Source: Acestrorhynchus altus (Eukaryota; Chordata; Actinopteri; Characiformes; Acestrorhynchidae). From it: a stretch of DNA of 64,000 nt. The position numbers and the translations under genes were made by a program. The notes under the pieces are model-generated. The model made no database searches. It saw only the letters and a program-made list of their open reading frames with translations, and had not been told where the DNA came from. Shown here piece by piece: positions 23,586-34,139 of the stretch (its first letter is position 1; every line of letters starts with the position of its first letter). The stretch lies in NCBI GenBank assembly GCA_034509495.1, contig CM067503.1, forward strand, positions 23,790,171 through 23,854,170, written 5' to 3'.

Positions 23586-23737
23586 AGGAACCTTTGGTGG
23601 TTCTTCAATTTGAAACTTTGGTGGAACGTCTTAAGGTGATTTAAGGAACCTTCAAGGTTCATATGGGTTCTTGAAAGTTCCTTGTAACGCCATAAGATGT
23701 TCCTCCACAGTTTCAAATTGAGGAGCCACCAAAAGTA
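23586..23737. mobile_element. Fold-back (MITE-like) element
   Basis: The left arm 23586-23645 (TTTGGTGGTTCTTCAATTTG...) pairs with the right arm 23678-23737 read in reverse complement (TTTTGGTGGCTCCTCAATTTG...). Arms of about 60 bp are separated by roughly 30 bp, with limited mismatches. Similar GGAACC/GGTTCC-rich fold-backs are common in fish genomes. No coding sequence. Confidence 0.7.
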
Positions 23738-23985
23738 ATAGTGTAGGATCTGACATTTTTAATTAGCTTTATTTTCTCTCTTGTGCAGCTGATGCACTTA
23801 CACTATAGAAGGTTTTTCAACCCAGACAGACTGATCAGCTGAGAAACTGAGACATTCCTCCAAACCGTCTATCATTTTATAATTAAGGAAGTGTTTAATG
23901 TGGGTTTGTGCACTAGAAGACAAAATAATTTGAGTACCAGCTGTCAAAAAGCTTCTTTATGAGAGGGGACATTTTTCTGAAAACT

Positions 23986-24050
23986 GATACAGATGTAAAT
24001 ATGTACAAAACTAAAATGATACAGATGTAAATTTGTACAAAACTAAAAAT
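23986..24050 (+). repeat. Two-unit 32-bp tandem repeat
   Basis: GATACAGATGTAAATATGTA plus 12 bp is repeated at 24018 with one substitution. Confidence 0.85.
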
Positions 24051-24294
24051 GATTTCATGCACTGATTTCAGAGAAAAACAGAAGGTAAATTAGACTGTAA
24101 TTTTCTCAGAGGAGGAGAAAGATAAACACCAGAGAATCTCACTAACTAAAGAATCTTACTTTACACATTGTATCTGAAAATGAGACAAGTAATTGATTAT
24201 GACAAGTAATTTTATGAACAATATTGATTTATTGAAGAGATTTATTATTGATATATGAAACAATATATATTGAAAAAAGTTCAAACTTCACAGT

Positions 24295-24840
24295 ATATAT
24301 AAATATCTTTCTCTTCATCTTCACACTCTATCTTTCCTTCCATCTTTACCCTTCCAGTTTTATCGCTAATTTTTCCAGTGGTTTCTTCTTTTCTCCTTCT
24401 CTGCCTCTCTGCCCTAGCCCTTCCTCTCTTCTACCTCAGAAAGGCCAAAACCATCCCCACCTTCTCACCACTTTCTGTGCCCAACTCCCTTTCTTTCTTC
24501 TCTCCATCATTTGTCTCCTCCCTCACTTTGTTCCACTGTCCTGCTCTCCATCCATGCTAGCCTTATCCATCATCTCTTCTTTCTCCTTCTGTCCTTCCTT
24601 CTTCATCTCCTCCCTCTCTTTCTCTCAAACTTCGCCTTCAACTTCTGTACCATCTCCGCTCATATCTTCTGTGCTCCCACCTGTATTGTTTTCTTTCTCT
24701 CTCTATCTATCTCTCTCTCTCTGTCTCTCTCTCTCTGCAACATTCCTCTCTCCTGCATCCAGTCATTCCTCTTCTTACCCCACTCCTCAACAGCTTTCCC
24801 CTCATCTCTCTCTCTCCTCTTCTCTCATTTCAGAAAAAAG
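24295..24840 (+). repeat. Polypyrimidine tract
   Basis: About 545 bp with very few purines on the plus strand (CTTTCTTCTCTCC-type sequence and a short TCTC run at 24700-24737). It opens long Ser/Leu/Phe-rich false frames at 24248-24862 and 24511-24888. These reflect composition, not a gene. Confidence 0.85.
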
Positions 24841-24849
24841 GAAACAAGT

Positions 24850-26950
24850 CATTTTACAATAATAACTGTGGGAAATCTAAAGTTATAATAAATAAATAAA
24901 AAAATATAAAAAATATAATCTGTGTCATTTTTTATTTCCTGAAATTGATTATTTATTTGTTATCAAAATTCCAGATTTTAATTTAAATTTAGCTTGTGGT
25001 ATGTAGCATTTTCACATATTGACTTTTTAACAACCTCACAATTTAGAGTGTCTAATGATGGTATGGACAAAATGCATGGATATCCTCTTCTGTTCCTAAA
25101 ATAGTAAATGTAGATATCCTCTTCTGTTTTGCATTCAGTAGATCCATCTGAGGAAGAAGATGGAGAAGAGAGGACTTAAGGATATTCCAACTGTCAGACA
25201 AGTACAATGAAATTGGAACGTCCTTGATATCAGACAGAATGCATCAAGATAAAAGTCAGAAAACTTTTCTGACACAAAAAGCAAAATAATAAATAAAAGA
25301 GCTGTTTATGTTTCTAGTCTCAACAAAGCTGAAACGCTGACATCAGTTGACATTTTTGAGTGTGAAGTGCATGAAGATCAAGACACATGATTTTAGGATG
25401 TGAGGGGAATCAGGGTTGCTAATAAATAATTTACAAAACTATTTATCATATTGCCAATAAAAATATTTTGTACACAAAGAAGGTGCTGTGTGTGTGCATT
25501 ATTTGGTTTTATTAGTTTCATTGGTTTGGTCTTAAGTCAAGCCTTGAAATTTCATAAATTTACTCATTTTACTTATTGCTCCCAGCTTTCTCAACTTTTT
25601 CTGGTTTCAGGATGTCTCTACATTACTTTTTTTTAGTGTCCAATGGTCAAGACTGTAAAGTATGTGGCTGTGCTAAGTGAGGTGGTTCATACTAATAATA
25701 GTATGGCTGGGCAACATACCAATATTTACATATATATATACATTCCTCAGCAATATGGGCTGAGGCAATATCATTATATTAAATTAACATTCTGCTAGTA
25801 AATATCTACTACTAGTTATCAGGCATGTTGGGCCAGAATAATGGAGCATTCAACACTACTCCTAAGCAATTATGTGCTGTTCATCTTGTTCCTGACAGTC
25901 TACACTTGCCATCAGCACCTATTTTAAGGATATTTCTTTCATATTAATGAGAGTTGAGTACCTGATGCCATGAGGAGACTCTCTTGGGAGAGAGAGCTTC
26001 ATAATCATCCAAAGGTTTATCTTCTGTCAACGAAAAATGGCCATGGAGTGGTTTTGATGAGAGCTTGTTGATTTTTTCATTTATTAGAAAATGCTTTGTC
26101 ATGCTTTGACATCACTGGTATCAGGTTTAAGGTGTGTATGTTGGCAAGAGGATGCCCTCTCCTCTTTTTCATGGCTCAAAATGAGTCTGCAATACTTGAA
26201 GGCATTCAGTTTCATGAAGTACTCTTGTATACCATTTCCATGGCCATCCCAGCTTCTAGTCATGTAAATATAGTTCACATCAGCTTTTGGATGCAAGTGA
26301 ACATACTTAGTTTCTGTTGTATGGTCTTGCTGTGCATTTCCCATGTTTACTAATCACTCCAGGCAATGATTGTGGTCCTGAACACAATGTTGTTGTTGTG
26401 TTCCTACACTATGCACAGAGATGTGCATGGTGCATCATAAGTACTAGTGCATAAATCAAAAATAATGTTGCATAGATTAATGTCTTGAAATCTCTGCAAT
26501 CAATCTGGAATATTAAGTTGACATTCTCAGTTTATATGTAGTTAGCTACATAAACAAATGGTGTATTTCAGACAATTAAAACTCTGAAAGATAATGTGTA
26601 TATTTCCCAACATAATCACATCAAAATTGCTCGACTGCACACAGTTGACTTGTGCAATTGAACAGTGGCCCACCAGCTTACACTGTAGTGAAATATCTCC
26701 ATGGCAGATGGGCTTGTAGAGATTGTAAGAGTCTATTTTGTGCTGTAAATCTGCATCTAGGAGGTGTGGAATCTTTTTAATCCTCAACCGAGTGAAAACG
26801 GAAGACTTCTAAGTGTTTATATGAGACAGTCACACATGCCAGATATCTGCAGGAAAGCCTAGGCTCATCAAATATTTATTTATTTGAGATGTAAATATTA
26901 GCCAAATTTTAATATTTTAATTATTATTGATAAAATATATATTAAAAAGT
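24850..26950. other. Unassigned AT-rich DNA
   Basis: The frames at 26096-26353 (plus) and 26099-26344 (minus) mirror each other and have no domain. A short direct duplication GATATCCTCTTCTGTT occurs near 25080 and 25115. Confidence 0.5.
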
Positions 26951-26959
26951 TCATTCTTT

Positions 26960-27250
26960 ACACTGTTCCAAATAAAAAATATTATTTATTATTTTTGTTA
27001 TTTATGTATGTATCAATATTATACTGTCTCAGGACTTTTATTCTGAAATTTGAACACTCTGTGAGCAAAGAAATATAGCAAACAGCTCCTCCCTTCTCAT
27101 TTTTCTGCATAACCCAATTTCTGGATCAGGGACATCTCTCTGTGATCATTTTGAGTCTAAATACAGGATGAGCATGTACACATGGACAGAGCAGTAAACA
27201 TGCGCTGGAAGGCTTCTTTTGGCATTTAAATAGGGAATTATTCTCTATAT
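26960..27250 (+). repeat. ~400-bp dispersed family (copy)
   Basis: TTATTTTTGTTATTTATGTA, TTTATTCTGAAATTTGA, CTGCATAACCCAATTTCTGG and GGACAGAGCAGTAAACATG occur in the same order as in 35020-35400 (minus) and 40590-40975 (plus). Confidence 0.75.
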
Positions 27251-27694
27251 TTGATCAATCAATGATGAGACCACCAGGGTAAGTCTTACACTTTGTTATG
27301 GTATGTTTTATGTCTGTAAGTTACTCAGATTTTACTAAACTATTAAACTATGCTGGCTTCCTGATTTAGTTAACCGCTGGCCTTAGCAAAGTGTTTCATT
27401 TCTTCTGCCTGTGCTCAGTAAGTTATTGCTGTTGAGCATGTTGGTGAGTGGAATAATTGGAAACAGTAGTGATGACAAGGCATTGCCTTGGAAAATTTAG
27501 CTTTTGATGGGTATTCTACTTGACTTGATGCTTCTTCCACGATATCGGTGGTACAACTCAGTTTACCACTTTCTTAATGCAGCTCCAGGCATTGAGTATC
27601 ATGTTATTTGTTCTGCAAATCTTAAGAGCCACAATGATCCAACTATGTGGGCTACTGTCAAGTGCCTTTTTACAGTTGATGTAGGTCTGCTGAA

Positions 27695-27695
<1 letters not shown>

Positions 27696-27745
<50 letters not shown>

Positions 27746-27799
27746 TACTACTACTATTACTACTACTACTACTATTACTACTACTACTAGTAGTAGTAC
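27696..27799. repeat. (ATT)n(ACT)n compound array
   Basis: Trinucleotide run changing from ATT to ACT/ATT and ending with a short AGT palindrome. Apparent polyIle, polyThr and polyAsn frames across it are artefacts. Confidence 0.95.
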
Positions 27800-28539
27800 A
27801 CATTACTGATAAAGGATTCTTTGGGTTGCAGCAGTAGTGGTTTTGGCAGGTTTTTCTTTTATATGAAGAAGTGTTTAACCAAGCATATGCTTTAAAATGA
27901 TTCTATATACAACTCTTGTCTTTGCTAAGTGACCCTTCAATAACCTTTTAAGAATGTAAAAATGTAGCATGTAAATGTGAAATACTGTTTTCTGATCTTC
28001 TTTAAAACTATTGTGGTGATAATGCTCTAGCCCTGAAATGGCTCATGATAATGTATTTCACATTTTTTGTAATGCAAATTGTGAAAATTCTCTCAATTTC
28101 AGTGAGTTAAACCATGAAATAACTGTTTGTGAATAGTCCAGATTTAAGACTAATAATCTGTAAGATTAGTAATCATGTAAATTAGAACAGCATTTTCACA
28201 ATTATGGGCTTTACAGTAGCTAACCAGTAACATATGGACAATAACAAATTAATTCTGACATTTAGTATGTAATTACCTGTGAAATAGTGTTTGATGTAAA
28301 TCAAACATATAGCAAAATGACTGTAATACCTCTTCTAAGACTTTGAAAGGTTGAAAAAATGTCAAACAGAGACACACCATGGTGCCCTAACACTTGTTGG
28401 TAAAATTATTTTGAAGCAATCTGTTATCTCGATTCACTCTCATACATATTAACCTTAAAATCACGCCTCATATTCCTTTGGTCTCTGAGGAATTGTCATC
28501 AAACTGTCATCAGTGGCACTGAACCTTGAACTAGTCTAA
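27800..28539. other. Unassigned AT-rich DNA
   Basis: No feature recognised. Confidence 0.55.
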
Positions 28540-28790
28540 AGATGAAGGATTTCATTCGGCTGCATAAGTGTGCCGCACCTTCAGACTGCCAATGAGGGCT
28601 GATGAAAAGCGTCGACTTCTGCGTCAAATATTTATTAGGAAACACACAGCACAACTGGCTGCTGAGCGTTTTCCCTTTGAGCCCCAAGTCCTCACTGCTT
28701 TAGATAGCTTCAGTCAAAGACTTAAAAACAACGGCCTCTTTAGTGCCGTTCACAGCAACTAGCTCAATTTCAGACACAGCATATTTAAGC
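28540..28790. other. Candidate conserved non-coding block
   Basis: Complex, non-repetitive and GC-richer than its flanks, e.g. GCGTCGACTTCTGCGTCAAA followed by TATTTATTAGGAAACACA. Frames on both strands (28568-28762, 28499-28687) lack a domain. Its regulatory nature is inference. Confidence 0.3.
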
Positions 28791-29069
28791 AAAAGAAGGT
28801 GAAATTAAATTTCACAAGCAGAAAATATGCATAGCTGAATAGACAACCTAATTAAAACTGAAGAAAATTCCCTCTGGTGGCAATTTGTATTTGCATCATC
28901 CTTTGACTCTTTGTTCCTAGTCTTCTCTCTCCTCCTCACAGACAAAACAAATGCTGAAAAACAGATTTTTTTTCCAAAATGTATGATTTCCAACATTTTA
29001 ATTTACATTCCTGTAATTGTGATTTATCCCCTTAAACTCTACGAATCTGTATGTTTTTTTTCCCTGAAT

Positions 29070-29525
29070 AATAACTGAATACTGAATAATTCAAAGTAGA
29101 TAATGAATAATTCAAAGTAGATACTGAATCATTCATGGTAGATACTGAATCATTCAAGTCAATCTAGGTGTATTTGTCATTTGCACTTCAGGCATTATGA
29201 TATGATGCATAATAGATTATGAATGATTAATAATATTTTATTTTAATTTCATAGTTAAAACTAAACAATTTATTGTTGATACTGAATAAATCATAGCAGT
29301 TACTGGATACATTGTGGTAGGAACAGAATAATAAGTAGTCAGTACTAAACAATAAATAGCAGATACTGAATAAATCAAGTCAAGTCTAAATATATTTGTC
29401 ATGCCAAGCATTGATATGATACATAAAAGATTCTGAATAATAGAAATTACTTTAAATGTCATAGTTGATACCAAATTGTTTATAGTAGTTACTAAATAAT
29501 TCATAGTAGATACTGAATTATATAA
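29070..29525 (+). repeat. Minisatellite with higher-order repeat
   Basis: Basic unit of about 21-24 bp around TACTGAATAATTCATAGTAG. A longer segment starting CAAGTCAATCTAGGTGTATT at about 29154 is repeated at about 29377 (CAAGTCAAGTCTAAATATAT), giving a second period of roughly 223 bp. Confidence 0.8.
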
Positions 29526-29622
29526 TTATATAACAGCTTTAAGAACTTTATGGGCAGTTTAACTGAAACACTGATTTGAGGATACGTGGATAAACGAGTG
29601 GATGTCCTAGTCTGTTGGGTCA

Positions 29623-29636
29623 GTTGCCATGGTGAC
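29623..29636. promoter_or_regulatory. X-box (RFX-type) motif
   Basis: GTTGCCATGGTGAC matches the RFX X-box pattern of two inverted half-sites (GTTGCC / GGTGAC) with a 2-bp spacer. It sits in non-repetitive sequence (29570-29780). Function is unproven. Confidence 0.4.
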
Positions 29637-30189
29637 CTCGTCCTTTCCTTATTTTCATGACTGCCCTTCAGTTAACATTGAAACCCAAAGCAGTGGGGAA
29701 TTCAGCATTGTTCTAGTGGAATGCTGAACCCAGCGTGAGGTGGTGAACATTTACTGAATCGTACTGGCACTTTCACTCTGCTAGTATGATGCATCCAGCC
29801 TAAGGTCATGTGACTTTCCACATATTCATCTGAGCCTTAAGCGTTAGTTACTAGCATGCACTCCCCTGCACATTTTCCGTGATGTGTGAGTGAGTAAAGT
29901 CTAGAGCAAGTGTCCCTCCATGGCCTTAAGACGATTCCTCATATTCGTAATGTGTTCCTGGATACCCTTACCACTGGCATCAATAAAGCAGAGTGTGGCG
30001 GCGCCCCCCGCAGGCACGGAGACACTCTGAGCTGTCATAAGCTGCACCCCTCACAGCACTTCATGTGTCAAAGTTCTCCATGCAGCACACACACCTCACA
30101 TAGCCTCATCAAGTGTGCCAACTCTTGCAGAGCACACCTCAGCAGTGAACACTGCAAACACAGTACTGGATTTTTACAACTGCTGTCTC

Positions 30190-30212
30190 TAACATTTTCT
30201 GTCCGTCCATCC

Positions 30213-30272
<60 letters not shown>

Positions 30273-30562
30273 GTCTGTGTTCATGTCTGTCTGTCTTTAT
30301 GTGTTTATCTATTTATCTGTCTGTTTCTGTAGCTAGCTAGCTATGTCTCTGTTTTTATGTCTCTGTCTTATGTGTCTGTCGGTTTGTGCTTGTCTGTCTG
30401 TCTCTGCCTGTCTGTACGTGTTTATCTATTTATCTGTCTGTCTGTCTGTCTGTGTTTCTATCTGTCTCTGTAGCTAGCTATCTATGTCTTTGATTTTGTC
30501 TCTGTCTGCCTATCTATCTGTCTGTCTGTGCTATTCTGTCTGTCTCTGCCTGTCTGTACTTG

Positions 30563-30625
<63 letters not shown>

Positions 30626-30974
30626 GTGCTTATGTCTCTGTCTTTCTATCTGTCCATCTGTCTGTGTTTGTCTCTGTCAATCTGTCTCTGTATATCAATT
30701 TATCTATCTGTTGGTCTCTGTCTATCTGTCTGTCTGTCTGTTTCTCTCTCTCTGTCTATGTCTGTCAATGTTTATCTATCTGTCTGTCTTTGTCTCTGTC
30801 TGTCTATCTATCTGTGCATCTGTCTACCTATCTGTCTATCTATATCTATCTTTCTGTCTGTTTGTCTCTGTCTGTCTCTGTAGCTAGCTATGTCTCTGTT
30901 TTTATCTATCTGTCTGTATTTGTCACAGTATTTGTCTGTCTATGTATGTATCTGTCTGTCTGTCTGTCTGTCTA
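30190..30974 (-). repeat. GATA/GACA (Bkm-like) tetranucleotide field
   Basis: About 800 bp of TATC and TGTC units on the plus strand (GATA and GACA on the minus), with pure TATC runs at 30212-30272 and 30561-30624 and TGTC-rich stretches between. Long Leu/Ser/Ile/Cys frames (30484-31023 and others) are translations of the repeat. Confidence 0.95.
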
Positions 30975-31545
30975 TCAGCAGACTGGCAGGCTCCTCAATT
31001 ACTGCACTGATAAGCTCTGCTGAGGCGTTCAGCACATGTTCAACATGAGCCTGAAGCTGGGAAGTGTACCACTACTGTGTAAAACATCCTGTGTCTTCTC
31101 TGTAGCAAAAAATGCAGCAGCCAAAGGACATCAACAACTACAGGCTGGTGGCACTGACTCTTCATCTGATGAAGTCACTGGAGAGGATGGTCCTTACCCA
31201 ACTCTGCCCTCTGGTAAGCGTATCAATGGACCCTCTTTAGTTTGCATACCAGCCAGTTAACACCACTGCACTTTACAAAAAATGCCAGAGCAGACTCCAC
31301 CTACTGATAAACCTGAGGACCTTCTTTGACTCAGTGGTGGCATCTAACATCTTTTATGGTGTGGTCTGCTGGGGCAACAGTATTTCAATAGCAGAAAGGA
31401 AGAGACTGTACAAACTCATTAAGAAAGCCAGTTCTGTCCTGGGAAGACCTTTAGACACAGTGCAGGTGGTGGGAGGCTGAAGGATGTTAGCAAAGCTGGC
31501 ATTCATGCTGGAGAATGACTCCCACCCCATGCATGACACTGGCAG
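30975..31545 (+). pseudogene. Non-LTR retrotransposon RT fragment, internally deleted (LINE a)
   Basis: Plus-strand pieces read FNMSLKLGSVPLLCKTSCV, then after a frameshift NNYRLVALT and KSLERMVLTQL (RT fingers). They jump to TTALYKKCQSR and FYGVVCWGNSISIAERKR...KASSVLGRPLD (post-RT C-terminal region). The catalytic YADD segment is missing. The C-terminal motif is shared with the minus-strand LINE at 56925-58190, so the two are one family, probably of the CR1/L2/Rex1 group. It runs directly into a TATC array at its 3' end. Confidence 0.75.
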
Positions 31546-31559
31546 CATCTATCTATCTG

Positions 31560-31622
<63 letters not shown>

Positions 31623-31624
31623 CT
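31546..31624. repeat. (TATC)n microsatellite
   Basis: About 19 units, placed between two LINE fragments. Confidence 0.97.
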
Positions 31625-31680
31625 GTATAGCTGTCATTCTGTCTTTCTATCTGTCTGCCTGTGATTATCTATCTATATAA

Positions 31681-32334
31681 AGATGGGACTTCAACTCAAT
31701 ATGAAGAAGACTAAGATCATGATGACAGGAAACAGTGCCAGCTCTACCACTGATGGGGAACATGTGGAGATGGTGGACACCTTTTGCCTACTCAGTTCAG
31801 TTATTAACAACAAAGGATCCAGCAGTCAAGAAATTCAACACAGATTGTCACTCAGCAGGACAAGGATGAAGCAGCTTGAAAATATTTGGATCTGTCTTTA
31901 CAAACAAAAGATCAGAATTATCCAGACAATGGTTTTGTCTGTGGTTCTGTATGGTTGTGAAAGCTGGACAATAAACAAGTGAGACAGGAGAAATACAGAA
32001 GCCTTTAAACTTTGTTGTTGGCAAAGACTTCTGACAGCAAAGAAGACAAACAAATGGATCCTGGATCAAAACAAGCCTAATCTCTCAGTGGAAGCTCAGA
32101 TGGTGTGACTGAAGCTCTCTTCCTTTGGACACATTATTATTAGAACCAATTCACTGGAAAAGATCATCATGCTTGGAAGCATTGAAGGTAAAAGGGGAAG
32201 AGGTCAACCAGATACATGTTGGATGGATACAATTCAAGAAATAATGAACCAACCTGAAGACCCAAACAGGACAGGACAGGACATTCTGGAGGAATACTAT
32301 CCACATGGTTGGCAGGAGTTGGAATTTACTTGAC
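31681..32334 (+). pseudogene. RTE-type (BovB-like) LINE ORF2 C-terminal fragment
   Basis: One frame runs from GLQLNMKKTKIMMTGN through VLYGCESWT, AFKLCCWQRLL and LSSFGHI to MLGSIEGKRGRGQP. It stays in register for about 218 codons, interrupted only by TGA at 31980 and near 32107. These motifs are the region after the YADD box in RTE-clade reverse transcriptases. The 5' part is missing (truncation at the TATC array) and the 3' end passes into a short TAATAATAA tail, as is usual for RTE elements. Two in-frame stops without frameshifts suggest a comparatively mild decay. Confidence 0.8.
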
Positions 32335-32339
32335 GACTA

Positions 32340-33100
32340 CTAATAATAATAAATTATACGTTATCCAGCAATTTTAATATAGCCCAATCCCATCATACCA
32401 TGCACACATTCATTAAAACAATGTTATCATAATGAATTTAACACTTAAACAAGTCCCTGCAGTTGTGAGAAAACTGCATCTTAACTTTTATACCACCACT
32501 ATAAAAACTGGCCCACAACACATACAATTTATGATCAGAAGATCTAGTTAAATATGACTGGCACTATTCATCATTGCATTATTTGGGTGCTGAATAGAAC
32601 CAAATATAAATGCTGCTAGCTGAGTTACATTATGTCAAATTCCATTGTACTGTGTTAAATAATTAATACTGTTCAACTGTCATTAAATTATGACAGTACT
32701 TTTTCAAATGATGTCAGGTCACATTATGTTATGTTACATCACATTATGTAATGTTAAAGAGTGTAAGATTAGGTCATGGTACATAATGTCATATATGTGA
32801 TAATATTATGTTTTGTGACGTTATGTTGCCTTATGTTAATTTGCTTGTATGGTTGTTGTTTTTTTTTGTTTGTTTGTTTGGTTGTTTAGTAATACTGTAC
32901 ATTCAAATATGCATAAATGAGTCCACCTGAGTGGCAAAACATTGTACAGCACAGCTACATTATACAGGGCAAATTGAGGTGAAACAAGTGATTATCTGCA
33001 CAAATTAAATACAACTGGACTTAACAGTGATCTGTTCAAATTACTGAAGAAACAGTTGTCAGTAGACGTGGTAATTTAATGTGCCTTAATCTCAGAAACA
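32340..33100. other. Unassigned AT-rich DNA
   Basis: Contains repeated ACATTATGT(T/A)ATGTTA-like words at 32630-32830 but no clear unit. Confidence 0.5.
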
Positions 33101-33193
33101 GCTCATCAGTTAGTTTACTAATAGGAACAGGTGTGTTGGAATTTGTAAAACTTTAAAAAGTGTGGGGCAGTGGTACTCCAGGACCAGAACTGA
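33101..33193 (+). mobile_element. hAT-type non-autonomous terminal fragment (copy 3)
   Basis: CTCATCAGTTAGTTTACTAA, AACAGGTGTGTTGGA and GTACTCCAGGACCAGAACTG parallel the copy at 18150. It runs into a pentanucleotide array. Confidence 0.6.
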
Positions 33194-33257
33194 TAGAATA
33201 GAATAGAATAGAATAGAATAGAATAGAATAGAATAGAATAGAATAGAATAGAATAGA
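33194..33257. repeat. (GAATA)n pentanucleotide array
   Basis: About 12 near-perfect units. Confidence 0.96.
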
Positions 33258-33799
33258 ACTACTAAACTATATTATTAATTATATTATTATATATATATTA
33301 TATAATATTATTATTACTATATTATTAACTACTAAATATATTATTTGTGCTTCTCATTTGACCACATTAGAAAGACTGTTAGGCTGTCTTTGTTTAGCTC
33401 ATATTTTACAATAATAATCTGTGATTGAACTGCAGTTTCACCTTGGGTTCAATGTTTTCAATCCTGACCGATGATCCCCAATCTATTACACCTTAGATAA
33501 AGCACAATGATTAGTTTCTGGGCCTTATAGAGCATATACCCTATCTATGTTTTGTCTTGTAATCCACTTAAGACATTTTTTGTGACTAGAAAGTTTTCCT
33601 TTATCATTTACATACCTCTTTATCATTTCAAAAGTCATTGTTACTATGCCTTTAAGACTAATATATGCCAGTGTTTTGGAAAGCAGTCTGGACTGAAATG
33701 CTGCTTATAACTTAAGTGTGAATTGGCATAGCTTAACTGTAGGATTGGTTATATATACTGTGCTGGCTCCAAGTCATGCTGCTTACCCTATTCAGGAAG

Positions 33800-34135
33800 A
33801 ACAGGCTAAGTGACACTGACATGTTAGTGTGTGTTGTGCTGGTGAGAGTGAATCAGACACATTGGTGCTGCTTTAGTATTTAAATACCATGTCCATTTAC
33901 TGTCCATTCTATTAGACACTCATACCTATTTGCTCCATTTGCAGAAGGAAATGGGAGGAAAACCCACACGGACACAGGGAAAATGCATCAAACTCCCTGG
34001 AGGTGTGTGACACGCTACCTGCACACACACTACCTGCTGCACCAATGTGCTGCCCCATTAAAGGAACAGTTAGAGTAGAAACAAGGTATTGGTCCTAATG
34101 TTATGGCTTATTGGTGCATAGTTTATGTTGGTTGG
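33800..34135. mobile_element. Non-autonomous DNA repeat interrupted by a SINE
   Basis: The left part 33810-33935 (GTTAGTGTGTGTTGTGCTGG, GTCCATTCTATTAGACACTC) and the right end 34075-34120 (GTAGAAACAAGGTATTGGTC, TAATGTTATGGCT) belong to a common fish repeat ending TAATGTTATGGCT. Between them lies a minus-strand SINE piece at 33950-34068. Confidence 0.55.
33950..34068 (-). mobile_element. SINE family B fragment
   Basis: The reverse complement contains GGGGCAGCACATTGGTGCAG and GTCCGTGTGGGTTTTCCTCC, matching the 5' and central parts of the 37507-37885 SINE. Confidence 0.65.
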
Positions 34136-34139
34136 TTTT

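Noticed and set aside
24248..24888. 204-codon Ser/Leu/Phe-rich frame resembling a secreted or membrane protein
   Set aside because: Composition artefact of the polypyrimidine tract, with overlapping open frames.
27558..27803. Asn/Ser homopolymer-rich frame suggestive of a prion-like protein
   Set aside because: Direct translation of (ATT)n/(ACT)n trinucleotide arrays; the same holds for 51138-51371.
29070..29525. CRISPR-like regularly spaced short repeats
   Set aside because: Units are diverged and contiguous without uniform unique spacers, the context is vertebrate, and no cas gene is present.
30484..31023. Long Leu/Ser/Ile/Cys-rich open frame of 179 codons
   Set aside because: It is the translation of TATC/TGTC tetranucleotide repeats; all three frames are open for the same reason.
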